Positions 24,416 through 32,311 of a stretch of DNA of 64,000 nt are shown piece by piece. The DNA lies in contig NZ_JBAJEY010000001.1 of the NCBI RefSeq assembly GCF_039822285.1, positions 819,812-883,811 of the forward strand, written 5' to 3'. This DNA comes from Thiofaba sp039822285 (GTDB lineage: Bacteria; Pseudomonadota; Gammaproteobacteria; Halothiobacillales; Halothiobacillaceae). The translations under genes and the position numbers were made by a program. The notes beneath the pieces are model-generated. The model was not told where the DNA came from, ran no database searches, and worked only from the letters and a program-made list of their open reading frames with translations. The stretch's first letter is position 1. Each line of letters begins with the position of its first letter.

Positions 24416-25281
24416 GCCCCTATCCTCCCAAGTTGAATATCGCGCCCCTGGGCCAGCAGCAACCCGCCCAGCACCAGTGCCGTGCCAAGCATCGCCTGCG
24501 GCGGGAGCACCTCATCCTGCACCACCCAACCGAGCCATAATGCCAACACCGGGGCCATCAGGGTGATCAGCCCCATCAGCGACGCTGGCAGGTGTTGCAG
24601 GGCATAAAAAAACAACATGAAACCGAACACCGAACCAAAGACCGCAAGGTAGATGATCGAACCCCAGGTGCGCAGCCCCGCATGCTCGGGCCATTGCCCG
24701 TCGAAGATCCACCAGACGACGACATACAGCAACGCCGAGAGCCACAGTGCACCGACGCTGATCACACCACCGGAGATGGGGGCGTGCACCTTCTTCACCA
24801 GCACCGTGCTTGCGGCATGCATCAAGGCACTGGACAGCATGGCCAGCACGGCCAGCCCACCGACGCTCTCGAGCGAAATCCGGTCGTGGAAGATCAGCGC
24901 CAGCCCGCCAAAGGCCACCAGCATCCCGACCACGCCATACCAGGTCAGGCGCTCCCCAAGCCACCAGGCCGCGAGCAGGCTGGTAAAGATGGGCGCAGTG
25001 CCGAACAGCACCGAGATCATGCCGCTCGGCAGATACTGCGCGGCCCAGTAGGTGGAAAGCATGCCGCCGAAGATGGCGAGGCTCCCCGCCGCATAGGCCA
25101 AAAGCGCGCGCGGGGTGTAGACCATGCGCAGCCCAAGCAGACGCAGCACCGGGATCGCGACCAGTGCGCCGAGCACCATGCGCGCCATCACGCCGAACAG
25201 GAAGCCGGCCTCCATACCGCTCCACTGGATGCCAAGCGGCGTGGTGGCCCAGATGAAGACCACGGCGACATAGGCCAGCAT
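24388..25281 (-). CDS. EamA/DMT-family membrane transporter
   Basis: A 297-residue protein with ten hydrophobic helices in two five-helix halves, beginning LAYVAVVFIWATTPLGIQWS. This is the drug/metabolite exporter fold (RhaT/YdcZ relatives). The substrate is unknown. ATG 25281 gives the usual family length. The frame is open further to 25392 but would then translate the CT-rich repeat (PLPQPLPRQGGGEG), so that extension is not accepted. It overlaps hemG. Confidence 0.85.
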   Translation of the reverse strand: MLAYVAVVFIWATTPLGIQWSGMEAGFLFGVMARMVLGALVAIPVLRLLGLRMVYTPRALLAYAAGSLAIFGGMLSTYWAAQYLPSGMISVLFGTAPIFTSLLAAWWLGERLTWYGVVGMLVAFGGLALIFHDRISLESVGGLAVLAMLSSALMHAASTVLVKKVHAPISGGVISVGALWLSALLYVVVWWIFDGQWPEHAGLRTWGSIIYLAVFGSVFGFMLFFYALQHLPASLMGLITLMAPVLALWLGWVVQDEVLPPQAMLGTALVLGGLLLAQGRDIQLGRIGAWVGMLRRW

Positions 25282-25339
25282 CAAGCGGCTGCGGGAAGGT
25301 GAGGCGGGCAAGACGGTTATGGAAACGTTGGACAGAGGA

Positions 25340-25383
25340 CCCTCCCCTCCCCCTTGACGGGGGAGGGGCTGGGGGAGAGGGTG
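25340..25383. repeat. CT-rich palindromic repeat copy
   Basis: CCTCCCCTCCCCCTTGACGG faces GGGAGGGGCTGGGGGAGAGG. It is the same family as the hypF insertion and the copies at 41662 and 63811. It lies between the aldehyde dehydrogenase and EamA genes. Confidence 0.75.
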
Positions 25384-25467
25384 ATCACCCATTGCAAATG
25401 CAGCGCCCCCCTCTTACCCAGCGAGGGGGAATGGACAAGCCACGTTCCGGGGTTTTGGGCATGTTCT

Positions 25468-26832
25468 TCACCCCACCCACAGGGTCTTTACATTGGTAAA
25501 GGCCCGCAGCCCCTGCACGCCCAACTCACGCCCAAGGCCCGAGGCCTTGATGCCGCCGAACGGCAGGCGCGGATCACTCTTGACCATCCCGTTGACGAAG
25601 GCCGCTCCACACTCCAGGGCCCGCGCCACCCCCTCGCCACGTGTCACGTCGCGCGTCCACACGCTACCGCCCAGGCCAAAACGGCTGGCATTGGCGAGCT
25701 CCAGGGCATGCATGTCATCGTGCGCGACCGTCACGCTGGCCACCGGGCCAAAGATCTCCTGCTCGAAGGCCGTCACACCCGGTGTGACATCGGTCAGCAG
25801 CGTGGCGTGCATGCCCGCGTGCGTTCCCTGGATGATGGTTCCCCCAAGACGCAGGCTGGCCCCCTCGCGCAGGCTGGCCTGCACCTGACCGAGCACCTCA
25901 TCGCGCAGGTCCGCGCGCGCCAGCGGTCCGAGGTCGGTGTCCTCATGCAGGGGGTCACCGTAGCGCAGGGTGGCGATGCGCTCGACCAGCCCCTCAATGA
26001 ACGCCTCCGCCAAGGATGAATGCACGATAAAGCGCTTGGCGGCAATGCAGCTTTGTCCCCCATTCTGGAAACGCGCCCGCACCGCCTGATCCAGGGTGAC
26101 ATCGAGGTCCGCATCCTCCAGCACGAGGAAGGCATCCGAACCACCCAGCTCCATCACACACGGCTTCAAGGCCGCCCCGGCCACCGCTGCCACCTTGCGC
26201 CCTGCCGCCTCGCTGCCAGTCAGCGTCACCCCATGCACGCGATGATCCTCGATCAGCGCGGGGATGCGCTCCGCCCTCACCAAAAGCGTCTGAAATGCCC
26301 CCTCCGGCGCACCGGCGTCGCGGAACAGGGCCTCCAGCGCCAGGGCACACTGAGGCACGTTCGAGGCGTGCTTGAGCAAGAAGGTGTTGCCCGCCATGAG
26401 GATGGGCGCGGCCGCGCGGATCACCTGCCAGAACGGGAAGTTCCACGGCATGATGCCGAGGATGGTTCCGAGCGGCTCGTACACCACGGCACTTTTGGCT
26501 GCATCCGTCGCCACCGGCTCATCCGCAAGCCAGCCCTCGGCATGCTCGGCATAAAACTCACAGGCCCAGGCGCACTTGAGCACTTCCGCCCGCCCTTCGC
26601 GCACCGGCTTGCCCATCTCCTGCGCCATCAGCGCGGCATAAGCCCCCTGGCGCTCACGCAGCAGGCGGGCCACCGCCTGAAGCATGACGGCACGGGGGGC
26701 AAAACCACCCTCGCGCCAAATGCGCGAGATGGCAGCAGCCCGCTGCAAGGCCCGTTCGATGCGGCCCTCATCATGCGCTGGGAGGCGGGCGAGACATCCA
26801 CCGGTGTAGGGATTGATCGAGAGGAATGCCAT
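25468..26832 (-). CDS. Aldehyde dehydrogenase, succinate-semialdehyde type (Sad/YneI-like)
   Basis: A 454-residue NAD(P)-dependent dehydrogenase. It has MPWNFPFWQ near residue 130, GSEAAGR, ELGGSDAFLVL with the general-base Glu, FQNGGQSCIAAKRF with the catalytic Cys near residue 260, and EIFGPVASV. The short N-terminus and FQNGGQSC resemble Sad (YneI), but substrate cannot be proven from sequence. GAGGACGT precedes ATG 26832. Confidence 0.85.
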   Translation of the reverse strand: MAFLSINPYTGGCLARLPAHDEGRIERALQRAAAISRIWREGGFAPRAVMLQAVARLLRERQGAYAALMAQEMGKPVREGRAEVLKCAWACEFYAEHAEGWLADEPVATDAAKSAVVYEPLGTILGIMPWNFPFWQVIRAAAPILMAGNTFLLKHASNVPQCALALEALFRDAGAPEGAFQTLLVRAERIPALIEDHRVHGVTLTGSEAAGRKVAAVAGAALKPCVMELGGSDAFLVLEDADLDVTLDQAVRARFQNGGQSCIAAKRFIVHSSLAEAFIEGLVERIATLRYGDPLHEDTDLGPLARADLRDEVLGQVQASLREGASLRLGGTIIQGTHAGMHATLLTDVTPGVTAFEQEIFGPVASVTVAHDDMHALELANASRFGLGGSVWTRDVTRGEGVARALECGAAFVNGMVKSDPRLPFGGIKASGLGRELGVQGLRAFTNVKTLWVG

Positions 26833-26913
26833 ACGTCCTCAAAAAGCCATTTACGAAGAACATGTAGATGGCGGGCCCCGCATCTACCGTAAAAACTCGA
26901 GCCGTCCAAGAAA

Positions 26914-26936
26914 CAAGGCCGGGAACCCCGGCCTTG
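26914..26936 (-). terminator. Intrinsic terminator
   Basis: The hairpin CAAGGCCGGG-AAC-CCCGGCCTTG is followed on the minus strand by TTTCTT. It lies 27 bases past the stop of the host-attachment-type gene. Another inverted repeat with arms GTAGATG/CATCTAC is at 26863-26886, closer to the aldehyde dehydrogenase start. Confidence 0.7.
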
Positions 26937-26962
26937 GCTTTGGCTGACACGAATTCAATGAT

Positions 26963-27439
26963 TCACAGCTTGGCGGGCAAGTGCTCGCGAATCTGCTCAG
27001 CCGGGAAGTGCGTGAGCTCCTTGTGGAACTCGCCTGCCAGCTTGGCATGAACAGCCTTGTCGGTCGCGTCGCGCAACAGCCCCAGAAAATGCGGCGGCGC
27101 CACCACATAGAGGCGATCGTACTCAGCCGCGTCAGCATGCAGGGTTTCGGCCACCTCCTTGGCGAAGCGGATGGCCTCCTCCTCCTTGGGGGAGACCTTC
27201 TCATCCATCCCAAACTTGCTGTGCATCCCCGGCACGCTGCTCATCCCCGGTGCATCCGAGGCCATCTCGCTCGCCTTCCGCAGAGATTCCGGATGGCTCA
27301 GATCCTTGATCTCGACCAGGGCACCGACCAGCACCTCACCCGAAGGCGCGTACTGGGAACCTCCATGCGCGGAAACCCCTTCTTCAACGCGGAAGAAGCG
27401 TGCACGCGCCGCATCGGCTACTACGACCCAAGTCTTCAT
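26963..27439 (-). CDS. Host attachment protein family (eRF1-like fold, baeRF type)
   Basis: A 158-residue protein beginning MKTWVVVADAARARFF, a hallmark of proteins annotated as host attachment or required for attachment to host cells. A central linker with two PGM-type segments, FAKEVAETLHADAAEYDRLYVVAPPHFLGLL and a short helical end follow. The family has an RNase H/eRF1-like fold and its role outside plant-associated bacteria is unclear. ATG 27439 with GAGAGA upstream is chosen over an in-frame start ten codons earlier. Confidence 0.75.
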   Translation of the reverse strand: MKTWVVVADAARARFFRVEEGVSAHGGSQYAPSGEVLVGALVEIKDLSHPESLRKASEMASDAPGMSSVPGMHSKFGMDEKVSPKEEEAIRFAKEVAETLHADAAEYDRLYVVAPPHFLGLLRDATDKAVHAKLAGEFHKELTHFPAEQIREHLPAKL

Positions 27440-27843
27440 TCTCTCGTTCCCCTTCTCTTGTTGGGCCATTCCAGCATAGCGCAGAAGGACGGATAGAGCG
27501 AAGCGCGATCCGATAGCCCTTTCCCGGATTTCGGCCTGCAGACTGGAGGCGGGCTACACAGGCTAGATCGAACGGAGCCGATGACTCAGATTCCGGTCAA
27601 ATCAGGCCGCGATGACATCAAGGCATAAACAGCCTGATCAAGATGGTGTCGTGTCCATGCAGCCCACCATGCTTGGGGTACCAGGTTGTCAGAACGTAGA
27701 AGCAGACACGAGGCTGAACAAGCCAGGCCGAGGTAGAGGACTCACTCTGGGGCATCACATGAGAACGCCCTGAATCCGGATGACACGGGCGACCCCGGGT
27801 AGCCCCAAATGGCCATCCTTGACGAACAGCCTGGCAACGCAGG
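27440..27843. other. Gene-free region with degenerate repeats
   Basis: No gene is supported here. Bases 27493-27560 look like a decayed dispersed repeat (GAGCGAAGCGCGATCCG and TTTCCCGGATTTCGGCC followed by GGCGGGCTACAC). Bases 27685-27723 are the left copy of a 39-base direct repeat whose other copy is at 28144-28182. Confidence 0.5.
27685..27723 (+). repeat. 39-base imperfect direct repeat, left copy
   Basis: GGTTGTCAGAAC, then TAG, AGCA, ACAC and GGCTGAACAAG, match the copy at 28144-28182 at 33 of 39 positions in the same orientation. The two copies flank the DUF1640 gene. Confidence 0.8.
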
Positions 27844-28116
27844 CTAAACCGGAAAGAAGGATCGGAGAAGCAGCATCACAACGCCACCAAGAAGCAGCCC
27901 AAGCATCCATTGCATCAGCGTCATCTTCCCGTTGATCTGCTCAAACCGCATATCCATTTTCGCCTCCAAGCGCTCAACATCCCGCTTCGTGGCAACTTCC
28001 GCTTCCATGGAGGCATCTTTGAGCGCCTCGGCAACCGCTTCAGCCTGCTGAGGAGTGAAGCCTGCAGCCTCAAGCTTGCGAACAAACTTGTGTGTGTCAA
28101 AGGCAATGGTTGCCAT
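27844..28116 (-). CDS. DUF1640/CCDC90-like coiled-coil membrane protein
   Basis: A 90-residue protein: an N-terminal FDTHKFVRKLEAAGFTPQQAE, an amphipathic coiled coil with ATKRDVERLEAKMDMRFE, and one C-terminal membrane helix (MQWMLGLLLGGVVMLLL). This matches DUF1640 proteins, bacterial relatives of mitochondrial CCDC90/MCUR1. They are common, and their function in bacteria is unknown. ATG 28116 is chosen because family members begin just before the FDTH segment. Confidence 0.75.
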   Translation of the reverse strand: MATIAFDTHKFVRKLEAAGFTPQQAEAVAEALKDASMEAEVATKRDVERLEAKMDMRFEQINGKMTLMQWMLGLLLGGVVMLLLRSFFPV

Positions 28117-28143
28117 GGGATCAGCCCACACTCGAAGAAGAAC

Positions 28144-28182
28144 GGTTGTCAGAACCTAGCAGCAAACACACGGCTGAACAAG
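28144..28182 (+). repeat. 39-base imperfect direct repeat, right copy
   Basis: This is the partner of 27685-27723. It begins GGTTGTCAGAACCTAG and ends GGCTGAACAAG, 27 bases upstream of the DUF1640 start codon. Possibly the target or end of an old insertion that carried the gene. Confidence 0.8.
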
Positions 28183-28227
28183 GTGGACTGGCCTCCTCAA
28201 GAGCACATCGAAAAACCGTTGCGAATG

Positions 28228-28332
28228 ACCGTAGCCCGCATGAAGTACAACGAAATCCGGGGACTTCCGCATTCCGGCCTTCGGCCTGCATACGGGCCAC
28301 GCTGGCTATCGCGGCGGGGGCGCCGCTCCTAC
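28228..28332. repeat. Dispersed repeat remnant plus REP-like type B element
   Basis: CGTAGCCCGCATGAAG, CGAAATCCGGGG and the pair CGGCCTTCGGCC resemble the widespread GTAGCCCGGATG...ATCCGGG intergenic repeat of proteobacteria, here degenerate. It ends in a clean type B REP element in reverse (28309-28332, TCGCGGCGGGGGCGCCGC plus TCCTAC). Confidence 0.6.
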
Positions 28333-28395
28333 ATCGCCTACATCGGCGCTCTGAGCCATAAAGACACATTAAAGCCAGAACCCAGACGCAAAAAA

Positions 28396-28413
28396 GGCGG
28401 CCCGAAGGCCGCC
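28396..28413 (-). terminator. Intrinsic terminator of the porin gene
   Basis: A 7-bp GC stem (GGCGGCC-CGAA-GGCCGCC) is followed on the minus strand by six T residues, 27 bases past the porin stop codon. Confidence 0.9.
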
Positions 28414-28439
28414 CTTGTGGGGTTCAATCTCAGGAGAGA

Positions 28440-29504
28440 TTAGAACTTGTGCATTACGCCTACAGAGAAGGCAGAGGCATTGCCGCCTGCTACACCCACG
28501 GACATGTAGTCGCCGTGACCAGCCTTCGAAACGTTGTAGGCTGTGGTAGCTGCGTCGTTGTCGGTCTTGGCATAAGCAGCGTACAGGGTGGTCTGCTTGC
28601 TCAGCTTGTAGTCATAACCGACAGCGAACATGTTGGCGCCAGTATCGGTGGTGCCGGAGATGTCGTTGGCCTTGTAGTACTGGGCCTTAACGACGTTGTT
28701 GCCGAAGGTGTAGGAAGCGCCAGCACCCCAGACGGACTGATCCTTGCCTGCGGTGAAGCCAAGGTCAGACGCCTTCTGATACAGGGCATTGACACGTACA
28801 CCGGCGAAGTTTACGCCGGCACCGAGGCGGTAGGCAGACTCATTGTTCTGACCTGCTGCATCGATGTTGTGACGCTCATACGCAGCCCCAAGGTCAAAGA
28901 TCTTGTGGGTGTAAGTTGCGCTCAGGCTGTAGGCATCGAACTTGTTGTTATCGTAGTTCGGGGTGTTACCGGCGATATCATGATCGGTAACATAAGCCAG
29001 GGTAGCTTGGATGCCAGCCATAGCCGGGGTGACATAGGCTACGACGTTATTCGGGCGCAGATCCCAACCAGCACCACCGACACCGATCAGGTTACGGGAA
29101 TCGCCGATCTGGTCGCCGAACAGGTCATACTTGCGACCAACCAGCTTCATCGGGGTATCGTGCTTACCCACGAGGGCAGTACCCCAACCACCGGTCAGGC
29201 CCACGAAGGTGTTACGGGCTTCGCCGAACAGGCCAGAAGAGGTGCCTGCATTGCTAGAAACGTTGACCAGCGTTTCGAACTGATAGATGGCGCTCAGATT
29301 GGAGCTGATCTTCTCAGTGCCTTTTACACCCAGGCGGGAGGAGTTGCTGGAAACGTTGACATTGCTGTCATCCTGACCAGCAGCTTGATCGGACTTGACG
29401 GCATCGATAGAAACGTGAGCCAGGCCGTACAGAGTGGTGTCGGCCATGGCAGCCGGAGCGGCCACAGCGGCGGCTACGGCAACAGCGATCAGGTGCTTCT
29501 TCAT
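28440..29504 (-). CDS. Gram-negative porin (trimeric 16-strand type)
   Basis: A 354-residue outer-membrane protein with a signal peptide ending PAAMA (about residue 21). The mature start DTTLYGLAHVSIDA, SSRLGVKGTEKISSNLSAIYQFE and a C-terminal Phe (VGVMHKF) are typical of betaproteobacterial Porin_4 proteins. Alternating hydrophobic residues run through the chain. AAGGAG precedes ATG 29504. Codon use is less GC-extreme than in neighbours, as is usual for highly expressed porins. Ion selectivity cannot be read. Confidence 0.9.
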   Translation of the reverse strand: MKKHLIAVAVAAAVAAPAAMADTTLYGLAHVSIDAVKSDQAAGQDDSNVNVSSNSSRLGVKGTEKISSNLSAIYQFETLVNVSSNAGTSSGLFGEARNTFVGLTGGWGTALVGKHDTPMKLVGRKYDLFGDQIGDSRNLIGVGGAGWDLRPNNVVAYVTPAMAGIQATLAYVTDHDIAGNTPNYDNNKFDAYSLSATYTHKIFDLGAAYERHNIDAAGQNNESAYRLGAGVNFAGVRVNALYQKASDLGFTAGKDQSVWGAGASYTFGNNVVKAQYYKANDISGTTDTGANMFAVGYDYKLSKQTTLYAAYAKTDNDAATTAYNVSKAGHGDYMSVGVAGGNASAFSVGVMHKF

Positions 29505-29648
29505 GGATTGCTCCTTGGAGGGTTATAAGGACATCCCGGTGTCTCCGGGGCCACGGATGCTTTTTACCGAAGGCTTCATTGTGGTGCAATGCGTGCGTTG
29601 CTGCAGTGCAACAAAGCGTAACGGGAGGCGTTGTTTTTGCGCATCTGT

Positions 29649-29746
29649 TCGCGGCGAGGGCGCCGCTCCTACGGCCGGGAAGGTGTAGGAGGCCCGACCC
29701 GGGCCGATGAAGCCTTGCCCTTTCGCGCCGGGGGCGGCGCTCCTAC
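29649..29746. repeat. Cluster of three REP-like elements upstream of the porin
   Basis: A reverse type B element (29649-29672), a forward type A element (29685-29708, GTAGGAGGCCCGACCCGGGC) and another reverse type B element (29723-29746) follow each other at 12-14-base intervals. They lie between the porin start and the convergent-side end of hicA. The 29505-29820 gap otherwise holds the porin promoter region and no gene. Confidence 0.85.
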
Positions 29747-29820
29747 GGAGGAGCCCATACCTGTCTGCCCCCCCCTTACAGCGAATCTCCATCATCCCCA
29801 ACGCAGCAAGCAGCAAGATC

Positions 29821-30018
29821 TCAAAATTGCTTGGGGAGCCCGGCCTGCTTGAGCACGGCGTTGGCCGTATGGCGCGACTTGATAGTGTGGTCCACGGGAA
29901 AGCGACCCCCTGTGATCGGGGAATACCCAATGTCGTGGTCACCCTTTCCATGCCGCTCAAAACGGCAACCCGCTGCCCGCAGCAGCTTGATGAGCTCCGG
30001 AGTCAGGCTGCTACCCAT
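29821..30018 (-). CDS. hicA: HicA-family toxin (mRNA interferase)
   Basis: A 65-residue dsRBD-like protein. ELIKLLRAAGCRFERHGKGDHD carries the catalytic His of HicA toxins and is followed by FPVDHTIKSRHTANAVLKQAGL, the family's second half. HicA cleaves mRNA unless bound by HicB. The ATG at 30018 lies just after the hicB stop (30021-30023). With hicB frameshifted, the toxin would lack its partner unless the shift is corrected or the toxin is inactive. Confidence 0.85.
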   Translation of the reverse strand: MGSSLTPELIKLLRAAGCRFERHGKGDHDIGYSPITGGRFPVDHTIKSRHTANAVLKQAGLPKQF

Positions 30019-30020
30019 CG

Positions 30021-30255
30021 TCAAGCTGCGCGCTGGGCAACGGCGAACCTGCGGGCCAGAAGTTCGAAGGGCACATCACCCCTCTCGCCCCCCTCATTGG
30101 CGTCGAGCAACTCAGGAGTCATGGTTCCGAGCTTGACGGCGAGGGCTTCGAGGGTATCGGCTTCGGTCGCCAAGCCGGGAACGTCGTCCGAGGTCGCCCC
30201 CCCATACACGGGCCTCATCATCCCATTCGGCACGAACGAAAAGGATTTTCTGCAT
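30021..30255 (-). pseudogene. hicB: HicB-like (DUF1902) antitoxin, frameshifted at a G7 run
   Basis: From ATG 30255 the frame gives MQKILFVRAEWDDEARVWGG, a DUF1902 start. A different frame then continues with ATSDDVPGLATEADTLEALA and the normal DUF1902 end (TPELLDANEGGERGDVPFELLARRF). The switch falls in seven consecutive G on the coding strand (C7 at 30197-30203). With six G the gene would be a complete 77-residue antitoxin. So it is broken by a one-base insertion, is phase-variable by slippage, or the sequence has an error at this homopolymer. Confidence 0.8.
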
Positions 30256-30330
30256 GATGATCTTCCGTTGGGGCGAATCGTTGTCTTGAGTATACGACCA
30301 AGCATCCAGACTCCCACCCTGTAATGAAAA

Positions 30331-30352
30331 GCCCCTCGACAGGGCGAGGGGC
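30331..30352 (-). terminator. Intrinsic terminator of the DEAD-box helicase gene
   Basis: The perfect stem GCCCCTCG/CGAGGGGC with a six-base loop is followed on the minus strand by TTTTC. It lies 44 bases past the helicase stop. A second small hairpin (CCGGCTTGAGCCGG, 30366-30379) is between them. Confidence 0.85.
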
Positions 30353-30395
30353 TTGGGGGCAGGGCCCGGCTTGAGCCGGAAAGGCGAGCCGTGGC

Positions 30396-31826
30396 TTAGT
30401 CGTAGAACTTGCGACGCGGAGCGCCCTGGCCGGGACGGCCGGCGGGCTTGTCGCCGAAGCGGTGGCCGCGGCGTTCGCCGTGGTGCTCATGGCCATGATT
30501 GCCATGGCCGGCGTGGGCGTCCTGACCACCGCGGCGGCCGTAGGGCTTGCCTTCGCCCGCGCGCGGGCTGGTGCCGTCGCGGCTGGCGCGATAGCCGTTG
30601 CCGCCTCGGTAGCCCCCACCTGCCGGACGGCCACGGCCGCGCGTACCCATGCCACCGCGGTCGCCTTCCTGCGGCTTAAAGCGGGCTTCCATGCCTTCCA
30701 CCTCGGTCACGCGCACCTTTTCGCCCACGTAGTGTTCGATGTTGCGCAGGATGCCAAGATCACGGCGGCTGACGAAGGAGACGGCGGTGCCGGTGGCCCC
30801 GGCACGACCGGTGCGGCCGATGCGGTGGACGTAGTCCTCGGCCTGGCGCGGCAGGTCGAAGTTGAAGACGTGGGTGATGCCGGCAACATCGATGCCGCGT
30901 GCGGCCACGTCGGTGGCGACCAGGATGCGGCAGCGGCCCTTGCGCAGGTGGTCGAGCATGCGGGTGCGCTGGCGCTGGTTCAGGTCACCGTGCAGGGCGG
31001 CGGCAGCCTGGCCGGCCTGCTCCAGTTCGGCGGCGAGCTGGTCGGCGTCGCGCTTGGTGGCGGTGAAGACGATGGCCTGATTCACGGACGCATCAGCGAG
31101 CAGGTGATTGAGCAGCTCGCGCTTGTGGTCGACGTGATCGACGTAGATGACCTGCTGGTCGATGGCGTCGCGACGAGCTTCCAGCGGGGCCACTTCGAGG
31201 TGCTCGGGCTGATCGAGCAGATCCCCCGCGAGCTTGACGACGCTGGGCGAGAGGGTGGCGGTGAAGCACACGCTCTGGCGCTCATCCGGCATGGCGGCAG
31301 CGATGGCGCGCATGTCATCGGCAAAACCGAGGTCGAGCATGCGGTCGGCCTCGTCCAGCACCAGCATCTCGAGGCGGTCGAAGCGCACGCGGCCGCTGTT
31401 CATCTGGTCGAGCAGGCGGCCCGGGGTGGCGACGAGGATGTCATAGGGCTTGGACAGTTCGCGGTTCTGCACGGGGTACGGCTCGCCGCCGGTGATGCAG
31501 ACGACGCGGGCGTGGCGCAGGCCGCGGGCAAACTGGATGGCGGCCTTGGTGACCTGCTGCGCAAGCTCGCGGGTCGGCGCCAGCACGAGGATGCGCGGGC
31601 CGCGACCTTCCTTGGCGGAGGGTTCGGCCAGGCGAGTCAGGGCCGGCAGCAGGAAGGCCGCGGTCTTGCCCGTGCCGGTGGGGGCCTTGGCAATGAGGTC
31701 ATGGCCTTCCAGCAGCATGGGAATGCCCTGCGCCTGGATGGGCGTCGGCTGGCTCAGCCCCAGTTCGGTCAGGTTGGCAACGATTTGGCTTGGGATGCCG
31801 AGGTCGGCAAAAGTGGTCTGCGTCAA
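30396..31826 (-). CDS. DEAD-box ATP-dependent RNA helicase (RhlE-like)
   Basis: A 476-residue helicase with the Q motif TFADLG...QPTPIQAQ, Walker A APTGTGKT, PTRELAQQ, TPGRLLD, DEAD at about residue 157, TAT in place of SAT, VATDVAARGIDV and HRIGRTGR. A low-complexity Gly/Arg/His tail follows residue 385 and ends APRRKFYD, typical of RNA-binding extensions. The start is a TTG at 31826 with AGGAA eight bases upstream; no in-frame ATG exists before the Q motif. It probably acts in ribosome assembly or mRNA turnover, perhaps in the cold. Confidence 0.9.
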   Translation of the reverse strand: MTQTTFADLGIPSQIVANLTELGLSQPTPIQAQGIPMLLEGHDLIAKAPTGTGKTAAFLLPALTRLAEPSAKEGRGPRILVLAPTRELAQQVTKAAIQFARGLRHARVVCITGGEPYPVQNRELSKPYDILVATPGRLLDQMNSGRVRFDRLEMLVLDEADRMLDLGFADDMRAIAAAMPDERQSVCFTATLSPSVVKLAGDLLDQPEHLEVAPLEARRDAIDQQVIYVDHVDHKRELLNHLLADASVNQAIVFTATKRDADQLAAELEQAGQAAAALHGDLNQRQRTRMLDHLRKGRCRILVATDVAARGIDVAGITHVFNFDLPRQAEDYVHRIGRTGRAGATGTAVSFVSRRDLGILRNIEHYVGEKVRVTEVEGMEARFKPQEGDRGGMGTRGRGRPAGGGYRGGNGYRASRDGTSPRAGEGKPYGRRGGQDAHAGHGNHGHEHHGERRGHRFGDKPAGRPGQGAPRRKFYD

Positions 31827-32024
31827 GGGATGTTCCTGTGGGCAAAGACAAATGGACTCTCGGCAAAGCGGCTTGGCTTGCTACGCGTTGGCAACAACTT
31901 CAGGCATCGAAGCCAACCAACGAAAGTCACATCAAGTCTTTACGCACCGGGATGGCGCGGGGACCAGGACAGGAGGGTTTGATTCGATGACGCCCGGATC
32001 ATTCCGGACCGAGAGAGTAATGAG

Positions 32025-32100
32025 TGGCGTCCCCACGGGGATTCGAACCCCGGTTACCGCCGTGAAAGGGCGATGTCCTAGGCCTCTAGACGATGGGGAC
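32025..32100 (-). tRNA. tRNA-Glu (anticodon TTC)
   Basis: Read on the minus strand it starts GTCCCCATCGTCTAGAGG, has the anticodon loop CCTTTCACG, a T-arm with GGTTCGAATCC, and an acceptor GGGGAC pairing to the 5' end, followed by G and an encoded CCA (76 bases in all). It is flanked upstream by a consensus promoter. The gap to the helicase (31827-32024) shows no gene. Confidence 0.96.
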
Positions 32101-32135
32101 GCTGCAGAGGCAGTCAGCGTTGCTGACGGATGCGC

Positions 32136-32163
32136 ATTATAGAGAGGTCGAATCCGCTGTCAA
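32136..32163 (-). promoter_or_regulatory. Consensus sigma-70 promoter of tRNA-Glu
   Basis: On the minus strand TTGACA (32163-32158) and TATAAT (32141-32136) are perfect matches separated by 16 bases. Transcription would start near 32129, about 30 bases before the tRNA. A small GTCAGC-GTT-GCTGAC hairpin lies in the leader. Confidence 0.9.
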
Positions 32164-32311
32164 CACCTTTGTGAACTTTTCTTTGCCAAGGTCTGCACCG
32201 CAAGCATCCCCGCCTCTTTTCATGACCTTGATATAGAGATGGCATTTGTGCGCCGCAACCTTTGGGCGCAAAATGAGAAGATTCTTTTGACCCAACGGCA
32301 ATCACGGCGCA

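Noticed and set aside
25282..25392. Upstream extension of the EamA gene to the ATG at 25392
   Set aside because: It would translate the CT-rich repeat as an N-terminus with no homology to the family; ATG 25281 gives the normal length.
27440..28332. Insertion sequence or integrative element around DUF1640
   Set aside because: Direct repeats are present, but no transposase, integrase or terminal inverted repeats were found.
29598..29613. PhaR-like palindrome GTTGCTGCAGTGCAAC upstream of the porin
   Set aside because: Imperfect, a single site, and no polyhydroxyalkanoate genes in the window to support it.
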